A stretch of 64,000 bases of DNA from Saccopteryx bilineata (taxonomy: Eukaryota > Chordata > Mammalia > Chiroptera > Emballonuridae), in contig NC_089493.1 of assembly GCF_036850765.1 (NCBI RefSeq), forward strand, positions 8,619,632 through 8,683,631, written 5' to 3'. Position numbers and translations under genes: made by a program. A model generated the notes under the pieces. That model was not told the DNA's origin. It searched no databases and saw only the letters and a list, made by a program, of their open reading frames with translations. Below are positions 52,366 through 61,159 of the stretch, one piece after another (the stretch's first letter is position 1; the number at the start of each line of letters is the position of its first letter).

Positions 52366-54850
52366 GTTGCGGGTAGTTTACTTGGGGAGCAGACTAGGGA
52401 CGCACACGTTGGGGACATGAGTCACGAAAGGAGAAAACCCCATGCTGAGGAGTGGGTTACCGTCGGGACATCTGGGGCTGGATCCTGCTGGGGGCCTCCG
52501 GAAAGGCCTCAGAACTTAGCATCGGAGGCTGCATCCGCCACTGGCTGAGCAGGTGTAGCAACTTCTGAGGTGATGGGGCAAGCCAGAAGGCAAAGAAAAA
52601 GAGAGATTCCGGGTGGGAAGCTATTGGTGGGCTTCAAACAGTGCACCCCAGCTGCAGGGGAGCCGGTGGGCCAAGGGCCCACAGGCCAGGGCGTGGATGA
52701 CACCTGGTGCAGAAGCACAGCGAAACTCTTCCCGTCACCAAAATGCAGGGACAACACAGCCAACGCCTTCAGACAGACCTGTGGCCCAAAGTCAGGGGAA
52801 GGCGGACCTGGCTGCAGAAAAGCCACATCTACTCAAGCGTGACCGCCGCGGGGCATTCTCCTGAGCAGACTGGAGAGGACAAACCAGCCCCCGGATCACC
52901 GGGGAGAGACAATGAGTACTCTTGGTAAAAGCAAGCTGTGAGTAATCTCATATGTACAAACACAGATATGTTTTGCAAATAAGAGTAAGGGTCTAACACC
53001 AAAATGTGGTCTCCTTCCTCATATTCTCCTTGTGGAACAAAATCTGCTTGGGATCCAGGAGGGTCTCAGCTATTTCTCAGCATGAACGGGACAGGAAGTT
53101 AAGAGCAAACCTCTGCAGAGTATATGTGCTTGACTGTGAAATGTTATGCTTAAGTTAACTGTATGGTTAACTATGCACCCGTTTTCATTGTTTCTAAAGA
53201 GCACCCCCACACACACATTTAACGTTTCTGAATTCAGGATGCATTTTACAGTAATAACTGGAAGAATTTACTTCTTCCTTGGTGGTACATAAAATAATGG
53301 AGCACCTAATATTTGACAACGTCTTAGATATGATGAACTGTGGAAGTTCTCATTTCAGAGAATGAAATAATTCTCTCATTGACTGAAGTCCCCAGAAAAG
53401 AACTCCAAACCACAGTTACAAAGAGATGCCTGAACCCTCTTCATTTCCAGTCAAGACTCTGGGGCCCCCCAGGAGACACACAGAGTGGGTCTGAAACCCT
53501 TCTTACACACATTGCTTTTAAAGCACCTACTTCGGCTTAGACTACACAGGCTGTATTTTATTATTCAAGACTCTCACTTTTGAAAGAACTTTTACATCTG
53601 TCAGAATAAGCAAGCATTAAGAAAACTAAAAAGAAAGCAGGAACAATGACAGAACGCCAAACTGGGGAGCTAGATTTACGATCTGGTCCAGCCGTGCACA
53701 ACAGAAGGGCCCCGAGTGATGGGGTTAAACAGATTAGAGGTTCATGTCTCTCTCATGTGAAAAAGGACTAGAGGGAGCTAATTCTGGGCCAGTACAATAA
53801 TTCTACGGTTATGAGGGATCCAGGCTCCTTCTCGTTTTGTTACCCAACCTCCAAGCACATTGCTTTTATCCTCAGGGTCACCTCAGGGTCCAAGATGGCT
53901 GCCAGAGCTTCTACCGTCTCATCTACGTTGCAGGCTGGAGGAGAGAAGCAAGGCTGAACTGCAAACAGGACCCCCGCCTCACTTCCGTTTAAGGAGCGCC
54001 CTGCAGAAGCTCTGCTCGGCCACTTCTCCATGCATTTCACTAGCCCGAACTTAGTCACATGACCACCTCTAGCTACAAGGGAAGCAGGGCAATGTAATGT
54101 TTTTGTGTTTGTTTTTTAGCTGGGTCTAAGTTGCTTCCAGGATGTAGTGATCATATAAATAAGGAATAAAGGGGAAAGGACTGTGGAGTAGGCAGGAAGA
54201 TATTCACAGGCTACATGAGGCAGTGGGGTAAGGAGTTACACCCTCATGCAAGATCACAGGCAACTGCAGGAGGAAACTTAGTACAGGACCCTTGATCATG
54301 ACACTCAGTGACAGCTGCGTTTAGGAAAACTGGACGAGGAGGCCTAGAGGCCAGGACTCCAGCCCTGATCCAGGGACATAAACTCAGCTCACGGGAACCG
54401 CGCAAGGTGCCCAGCTCCTGGTGTGGAGCGGCTCAGTCTCTCAAAGCCTGCAGAGGGCGAGACAGTCGTCCCGTCTCCGCGACAGGAGAGGGCCCCAAGT
54501 GGGAAAGGGCAAAGCTGTCAAACACTCTCTCTGCTTTTGTTTCCAGAAGCAGACACGGACTCGCGCCTTTGTCGCCAGACCTCTCGCTCCCATGAGCACA
54601 CTCGGGGCAGCGGGGGCAGAGTGGGCCTGGTTATTAATGTGCTTTCCAGGCAGGGGGTCCAGAGTAGGCCTTTTTCATGGTCACTGGTGGTCTCTGCATC
54701 CCACCAGCTCCACGGGAATCCAGGCCAGAGTGAAATGTTCTTAAAAGAGTAAAATTACCCAGAAAGCGTCTCCCAAAGAAAAGTCGGCTCCAACAAAGTT
54801 TGTGCGTGCTGCAAAGTATTATCTTTAAGTCCTCCAGCTAGGCTAAAAGC
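52366..54850. other. unique sequence, no gene seen
   Basis: No gene or clear repeat. 52920-53340 is AT-rich. Overlapping frames of 73-109 codons (52509-52928, 54308-54752) show no domain in any register. Confidence 0.4.
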
Positions 54851-54854
54851 CTAT

Positions 54855-55250
54855 CCCGTTCCTCCCTGGGATTTCTAGTGAATTAATAATGCCACTGATG
54901 AATATTCAAAAGTAGGCAGCTATTGTGCCTCCAAGCACATAATTAATTATTCATTACACATTTTTATTCACTGAATTAAAAAACACAGGGTGCTCTGGGA
55001 AATGAAGTGTACTTCACTGCAGGGGCATGAAATTCCACACTGCCCCTTTAAGGACTATTATTCTCTATTTGTGGTTACCAAGCAACATAAATGCTGGGCA
55101 ATTAGATCATGGGTTGTCCCTGAAGACTGATGGGATAATAAGCAGTAGTTAAGTATTAAGTTGACCCAGTGAAGGTCCCATATGAATAAACCTGGGTAGG
55201 ACCACAGCTGGTGTCTTTTCAATGAAACTTTTACATTAATACCATACAAA
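54855..55250. other. AT-rich unique block, candidate conserved regulatory DNA
   Basis: It contains 'gtgaattaataatgccac', 'gatgaatattcaaaagtagg', 'cataattaattattcattac' and 'tttttattcactgaatta', a dense cluster of TAATTA-type homeodomain cores, and no transposon signature. It ends at a sharp switch into CpG-rich DNA at 55260. Confidence 0.35.
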
Positions 55251-55259
55251 AGGTGGTTC

Positions 55260-56040
55260 TGTTCCAGGCGCACGTGGAGCCCAAGCTCGCGCCCCCGCAC
55301 GCCCCGCGCAGGTTCAGCGCTCCGTCCCCACGCCGGGCTGCCCTTGCCAGGTTGTACAGAGAGTGTGCTGTCCACTGCCGAACGGGCAGCGGCTCAGACC
55401 CAGGACACCCCTGGACTGAGATGCCGGGGTTCAGCCTCTGCCCCTCAAAGAGAGCGCAGGCCTGGGGGACTCCCCGGCAGCCTGTAGGTGGGAGCGCTAG
55501 TTTCCCTCCCAGATGGGCTGCAGCTGGAGCGCAGGCCAGTCCTGGCAGTACGGCCCCGCAGCGGGGAGCCACCTGGGCCCCCTGTTCAAGGCTCACCCTG
55601 GTTTTCACCCCAGATGGACCTCCCTGACCTTGACCCCAGTGCGGACACCTGGCTAGTCCAGGACTGGAGCTCTGGGTCTACATGGCTACCTGTCTCCTTG
55701 ATGACACATTCCCTCAGGTCCTGGTCACCCTGACACAGGATACAGGTCAGCCTGGGTCCTCAGAGCTGTCAACAAATGATCATTGCACAAATAGGAAGGG
55801 TTTAAGACACTTGATTAGACATGCTACTTGGTTGTAAAGCAAAGCTTGGATTGAAAACCACCGTTGCTGTTTTTTTACTATATTTTCCAGTATTTGCAAA
55901 TCTACTGGCACTGTTTTCTAATGCCCTTCAGTGTCGCCGGCAGGGATGCCTTACACAGGTGTCTAGGAGGTGCGCTGCACGGAGGCGCGTGGCCAAAAGG
56001 GGGGAACGGGTCCTGAAATCCAGCCTGTGGGCCAATCACC
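55260..56040. other. CpG-richer unique sequence
   Basis: 55260-55580 has locally raised CpG density ('gctcgcgcccccgcacgccc', 'cgcgcaggttcagcgctccg') and overlapping frames of 124-125 codons on both strands with no domain. It could be a small CpG island or a remnant; no transcription start is identifiable. 55740-55960 is ordinary unique DNA that ends at the minisatellite. Confidence 0.35.
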
Positions 56041-56050
56041 CAGGCACACG

Positions 56051-57229
56051 CGTGTCCAGAGGGCTACCTGTTCTCACTCGCACCGAGGCGTGTCCAGAGG
56101 GCTCCCTGTTCTCACCGGCACCGAGGCGTGTCCAGAGGGCTCCCTGTTCTCACCGGCACCGAGGCATGTCCACAGGGCTCCCTGTTCTCACTGGCACCGA
56201 GGCGTGTCCAGAGGGCTCCCTGTTCTCACCGGCACCGAGGCGTGTCCAGAGGGCTCCCTGTTCTCACTGGCACCGAGGCGTGTCCAGAGGGCTCCCTGTT
56301 CTCACTGGCTCCGAGGCGTGTCCAGAGGGCTCCCTGTTCTCACCGGCACCGAGGCATGTCCACAGGGCTCCCTGTTCTCACTGGCACCGAGGCGTGTCCA
56401 GAGGGCTCCCTGTTCTCACCGGCACCGAGGCGTGTCCAGAGGGCTCCCTGTTCTCACCGGCACCGAGGCGTGTCCAGAGGGCTCCCTGTTCTCACTGGCT
56501 CCGAGGCGTGTCCAGAGGGCTCCCTGTTCTCACTGGCACCGAGGCGTGTCCACAGGGCTCCCTGTTCTCACCGGCACCGAGGCGTGTCCAGAGGGCTCCC
56601 TGTTCTCACCGGCACCGAGGCGTGTCCAGAGGGCTCCCTGTTCTCACTGGCTCCGAGGCGTGTCCAGAGGGCTACCTGTTCTCACTCGCACCGAGGCGTG
56701 TCCAGAGGGCTCCCTGTTCTCACTCGCACCGAGGCGTGTCCAGAGGGCTACCTGTTCTCACCGGCACCGAGGCATGTCCAGAGGGCTCCCTGTTCTCACT
56801 CGCACCGAGGCGTGTCCAGAGGGCTCCCTGTTCTCACCGGCACCGAGGCGTGTCCAGAGGGCTCCCTGTTCTCACCCGCACCGAGGCGTGTCCAGAGGGC
56901 TCCCTGTTCTCACTGGCACCGAGGAGTGTCCAGAGGGCTCCCTGTTCTCATCGGCACCGAGGCGTGTCCAGAGGGCTCCCTGTTCTCACTGGCTCCGAGG
57001 CGTGTCCAGAGGGCTCCCTGTTCTCACCGGCACCGAGGCGTGTCCAGAGGGCTCCCTGTTCTCACTGGCACCGAGGCGTGTCCAGAGGGCTACCTGTTCT
57101 CACTGGCACCGAGGCGTGTCCACAGGGCTCCCTGTTCTCACCGGCACCGAGGCGTGTCCAGAGGGCTACCTGTTCTCACTCGCACCGAGGGGTGTCCAGA
57201 GGGCTCCCTGTTCTCACCGGCACCGAGGC
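56051..57229. repeat. 38-bp minisatellite, 31 units
   Basis: Units start at 56051, 56089, 56127 and continue in strict 38-bp steps to about 57229. Variation is limited: 'ctccctg' or 'ctacctg', 'accggc', 'actggc' or 'actcgc', 'accgagg' or 'tccgagg', 'ccagagg' or 'ccacagg'. The plus unit has no stop triplet in any phase and 38 is not divisible by three, so all three plus frames stay open (479, 433, 368 codons). The minus strand carries TGA in every unit and is closed. No gene is supported. Confidence 0.99.
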
Positions 57230-57519
57230 ACTGAGGGGCTGGCAGTCGCCCTGCCTGTAGCCAGAGTGTGAGAGGCAAAAGGGCAGAGCCGCTCTGAGGA
57301 AGCAGCTAGTGGTCAGTCTGGGCAGGCAGAGGCCAGGGCGGTCAGAGGTGTCAGCGGTGTGGTTCAAGAGAGAGAAAACCTGCCTGCCTTCCTCCTGCAG
57401 CCCCTGCTGTGTGGCTGCTCACAGCTTGAGGACGAGGCGGGCCCCCTGTTGACTTGAGGACATGGAGAGAAAGTCTGAGGTGTGAGTAGGGAGAACCAGC
57501 AAGATGGAAACCAGGACAC

Positions 57520-57700
57520 TGTTATTAGTGTGACTCTCAAAGCAGCCCTGTGTGTGTGTGTGTGGGGGGGCTATCTCCATTTGCAGGTGGGAGGGCGGAG
57601 GCGTAGACAGGCTAGCAACCTGACCATCATTGCAGAGCAGGGAGGACCAGGGTTTCAACCCAGATGGGCTGGTTCTGGAGCCCTGGCTCTTAACCAGGGC
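57520..57700 (-). mobile_element. MIR SINE, antisense
   Basis: 'ctgttattagtgtgactctc', 'aaagcagccctgtgtgtg', 'ctatctccatttgcaggtgg', 'accagggtttcaacccagat' and 'gagccctggctcttaaccag' follow antisense MIR and reach its tRNA-like end. A short (TG)n lies inside it. Confidence 0.85.
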
Positions 57701-58950
57701 TGACATTCACCTCATTACCAGCCAGCAGGGGTGTCGGAATAGACATGCATCTTAGGGCTAAAGAAGGGAGGGTCCTGGGGGGCCCTGCTGGCCAGAATTA
57801 ACCACTCGCCTTCTGGATTATTGGGTGGTCGGGACAGTGGAGTGGGACCCACGAGCGCTCAGGAAGCTAAGCCATCGACCCCGGACCAAGAACATTCCGG
57901 TGTTCTAATGACAGGTTCCACCCTGCAGCTGCCTACCTGCCCGATGCCAGCCTGCTCTGAGCCACTGCATGTTACCGCCTCAAAGTTTCCCCTGAGTCCG
58001 AGAGAGGCATGAGGGAGTGAGCTCGAAGCAGAGCCCCGATCGGAGACCAGAGTCTGTGCTCAGCAAGCACGGAGGAGGTACCAGGACATGACAGGGCTTG
58101 GGGACTTCCGGCAGCCAGCTTTGAAGATCCCAGCTGGGGCCTTCCTGCGTGGGCAGAGAACTTACACTTGCTGCTGGGCAGTTCCGGAGGCTGGGAAACG
58201 AGGCTGGGGGTGGGGAGCCCAGGTCCCGGGCCTGGCAGGTCCACTCCCAGAGCACCCTCCCGTCTCCCCACCGGTGACATAAAGGCTCTGCGCTGGGACC
58301 TCTCCTAGGAGCGCTGCAACAACTGCGTTTTACGACTCTGTGTTTCCAACCAACGCAAAGGCTCCTGAAGGAAAAGGAAAAATAAAACCGGCACTTTTTG
58401 CCTCTGAGGTTTTGTGTTGTTGTGAGTGTTCGGTTTTTTTGGTTTTTTGTGTGTTTTCTTTTAACTCAAAATGTCCTGTGATCCCCATTGGTGATGGGAG
58501 ATGATGGTTTCATTGTAGTTGTAGATCATTAATTTTGTAGACAAAAATGTGGAAACACGGCTTATCTCGGTCTGCAGACACTTTGCCACGCCAGAGCATG
58601 AAACAGTTCTCCGCCGCTGATAAAGAACTGCTGTCTAGACTTGTGTGACATGAAGCAGGGGAGACAGTTCCCCTCAAAGCTAAGCGGGCTCCCCTTTAGA
58701 CATGTGAGATGGGGCTGCAGCAGTCTCTAGGTGAGGACCGACGGCCGTCCGTCGGGTAGGGACAGGAAGCAGGGGCTGGCGACTCCAAGGGGAGGGCCAG
58801 GCAAACACCCCACGCCGCTACGCCTACACCCCAGCCCAGCCCTCCCGTCTGATAGTGTGGACTCTCTAGGAAGCCTCCGGCGGGGTGCTGTCGCTCAGAC
58901 CTCCTTCCTGTGTGCTTTCCTTGCGAGCAAGACCTTTGCACTAGTTGTTC
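57701..58950. other. unique sequence, no gene seen
   Basis: No repeat or gene recognised. A T-rich/TTTTG run lies at 58410-58470. Frames near 100 codons lack domains. Confidence 0.4.
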
Positions 58951-58954
58951 TTAT

Positions 58955-59056
58955 TCTCTGGGCTTTTGCCTAAGATAGAGCGAACACTCGATAAAGGTTT
59001 CATAAATAAAAGGATGGGTGGGCAGTGGATGGATGGATGGATGGATGGATGGATCA
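58955..59056 (+). repeat. L2/MIR 3'-end remnant and (GGAT)n tract
   Basis: 'gagcgaacactcgataaagg' then 'tttcataaataaaagg' is an L2/MIR-type end. It runs into a pure GGAT tract at 59027-59054. Confidence 0.7.
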
Positions 59057-59470
59057 ATGGACAAGTTCCCAGGGATTCTCATTGGCTCCCCTCTCCATTC
59101 TCAAGGGTGCAGAATTTGCAAATTTGGGAACTTCCTGGAAGGTTTGCTCTTACAAATGTCCTCCGGGGTTTCCCATGACTGCATCTCCAACTTCGAGCCT
59201 TTAGAAGGCAATGCTGGCAAGGGGCTGTGGTTATAGCGGAGCAAGGAGCAATAATAAAGTTGGACAAAACAGTCAAAATAACCATTTCAGAAATCTGTAA
59301 ATCAATCAAAGCTGCCCACCAAATTGAGAAGTGGCTGTTTGTGAAGAACCACTGACCTTCAAATAAGAACAGTGAAAGTCTACAGCATTCTTGCCCAAGG
59401 CTTCTCCCATCCCTCACCCAGATCCTTCTCCCAAGGTGGAGCGAGCCAGCCATAAAAACCAGGAGCTTTC

Positions 59471-59645
59471 GCCCTGGCCAGCCAGGTAGCTCAGCTGGTA
59501 GAGCATCATCCTAATATATCACAGTTATAAGTTCAATCCCCAGTCAGGGCACATACAAGAATCAGCCAATGACTGCAAAACAGGTGGAGCAATAAATGAA
59601 TGTTTCTCTCTCTGTAAAGTCAATAAGTACATTAAAAAAAAAAAA
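59471..59645 (+). mobile_element. Ves-like bat SINE
   Basis: Head 'gccctggccagccaggtag' and 'ctcagctggtagagcatc', B-box-like 'aagttcaatccccagtcagg', then 'gcaataaatgaatgtttctc' and an A tail. No clean target duplication is visible, so it is likely an older copy. Confidence 0.93.
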
Positions 59646-60100
59646 AGAACAGTAGTTTGGATAACGGGAGGATGAGTTGATTTGGACACCACACCCAGTA
59701 GCCTTGTCCATAACAAGAGCAACTTCAGCGACAAATGAACAGGTCTCATTGGGGCAAGTACAGACCAGTGGACTAGCTAGAAATTTAACAGAGAGGTGTG
59801 GCAAATGAGACTATATATAATAAGAAGCTTGATAAGCTCTTGGCATGTCCACAGGAGAGAGACGGGAGGGGGTCCAAACCACAGAGACAGCCTAACTAAC
59901 GGTGAGCCCGGACACGTGCTGAGGAGATAGGAGAGAAAAGATAGTGACAGAGTCAAAAGCTGCTTGAACTTTGAATGCATTCTTTTACCTGCTCAGGGTG
60001 TTTGAGCACAGCTTCCGACCAATCACCGGCTGACCGGTAGGCTCTGCAGATACAGGGGAAGCTCTAAGTGGCAAGCTCTAATTTAAAGAGAGAAAAGGGG
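59646..60100. other. unique sequence, no gene seen
   Basis: No repeat or gene recognised between the SINE and the L1 block. Confidence 0.4.
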
Positions 60101-60106
60101 GTCGGG

Positions 60107-60130
60107 AGAGAGAGAGAGAGAGAGAGAGAA
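60107..60130. repeat. (GA)n run
   Basis: About 11 GA repeats immediately upstream of the L1 3' fragment. Confidence 0.9.
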
Positions 60131-60311
60131 ATCCTGAGGATACTATGCTAAGGGAAGTAAGGGTGTCACAGAAAGACAAATCCCATGTGGTTTTACTTAT
60201 ATCGCATATAAGGTATCTAGAGCAGTCAAAGTCATAGAAACAGAAAGTAGAATAATGGTCTCCAGAGCTGGAGGAGGGGAAATGGGAAGTTAGTGTTCGG
60301 TGGGTGTAATG

Positions 60312-61005
60312 CAGGGGTCGGGAACCTTTTTGGCTGAGAGAGCCATGAATGCCATATATTTTAAAATGTAATTCTGTGAGAGCCATACAACAACCCGTGT
60401 ACATTACGCATTATCCAATAAAACTTTGGTGTTGTCCCGGAGGAGTAGTTGTGATTGGCTCCAGCCACCCGCAACCATGAACATGAGTGGTAGGAAATGA
60501 ATGGATTGTAATACATGAGAATGTTTTATATATTTTTTTTTCTGAAGTTGGAAACGGGGAGGCAGTCAGATAGACTCCCGCATGCGCCCGACCAGGATCC
60601 ACACGGCATGCCCACCAAGGGGTGATACTCTGCCCATCTGGGGCACTGCTCTGTTGCAACCAGAGCCATTCTAGCACCTGAGGCAGAAGCCATAGAGCCA
60701 TCCTCAGCACCCGGGCCAACTTTGCTCCAATGGAGCCTTGGCTGCGGAAGGGGAAGAGAGAGACAGAGAGGAAGGAGAGGGGGAGGGGTGGAGAAGCAGA
60801 TGGGTGCTTCTCCTGTGTGCCCTGGCTGGGAATCGAACCCGGGACTCCTGCACACCAGGCTGATGCTCTACCACTGAGCCAACCGGCCAGGGCTGTTTTA
60901 TATTTTTAACGTTATTATATTTTTTATTAAAGATTTGTCTGCAAGCCAGATGCAGCCATCAAAAGAGCCACATCTGGTTCAGGAGCCATAGGTTCCCAAC
61001 CCCTG
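60312..61005 (+). mobile_element. hAT-family MITE nested in the L1
   Basis: Termini CAGGGGTCGGGAACC and its near-complement ggttcccaacccctg (14 of 15 positions) bound the element. The flanking 8-mers gtgtaatg (60304-60311) and gtataacg (61006-61013) agree at 6 of 8, as expected for an aged hAT target duplication. Without the nested SINE it is about 322 bp, too short for a transposase and with no transposase frame. Confidence 0.93.
60522..60903 (-). mobile_element. long-type bat SINE nested in the hAT element
   Basis: Minus-strand body 60532-60893 with the full architecture: T-rich tail, 'ctgaagttggaaacgggg', 'gctccaatggagccttgg', perfect B box on the minus strand ('ggaatcgaacc' on plus), and head 'gagccaaccggccagggc'. 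'tgttttatat' flanks it at 60522-60531 and 60894-60903. It is the youngest layer of a three-level nest. Confidence 0.96.
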
Positions 61006-61159
61006 GTATAACGTTTCAGTTTCACAAGATGAGAAAGTTCTAAAGGTCGGTTGCACAACATGAATAAGTTTAACATCACTGGCCTATACACTTAACAATG
61101 ATTAAGATGGTAAATTTTATATTCTTTTTCTCACCACAATTTAAAATAATTTTTAATTG

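Larger units (their letters stand above)
60130..61155 (+). mobile_element. L1M LINE 3' end, split by a hAT element
   Basis: Left part (60130-60311) has 'gaggatactatgctaaggg', 'tcatagaaacagaaagtaga' then 'ataatggtctccagagctgg'. Right part (61014-61155) resumes exactly with 'tttcagtttcacaagatgag', 'ggttgcacaacatgaataag' and 'aacaatgattaagatggtaa', ending in the A-rich L1 terminus. Only the 3'UTR-proximal part is present and it is non-coding. Confidence 0.92.

Noticed and set aside
55260..55620. CpG island promoter
   Set aside because: CpG density is raised but short-range, with no TATA, initiator or first-exon signature; left as a compositional note only.
55821..57260. 479-codon frame with hydrophobic N-terminal segment and repeat body
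   Set aside because: The repeat lacks stops in all plus frames by composition; the hydrophobic start is a chance upstream extension.
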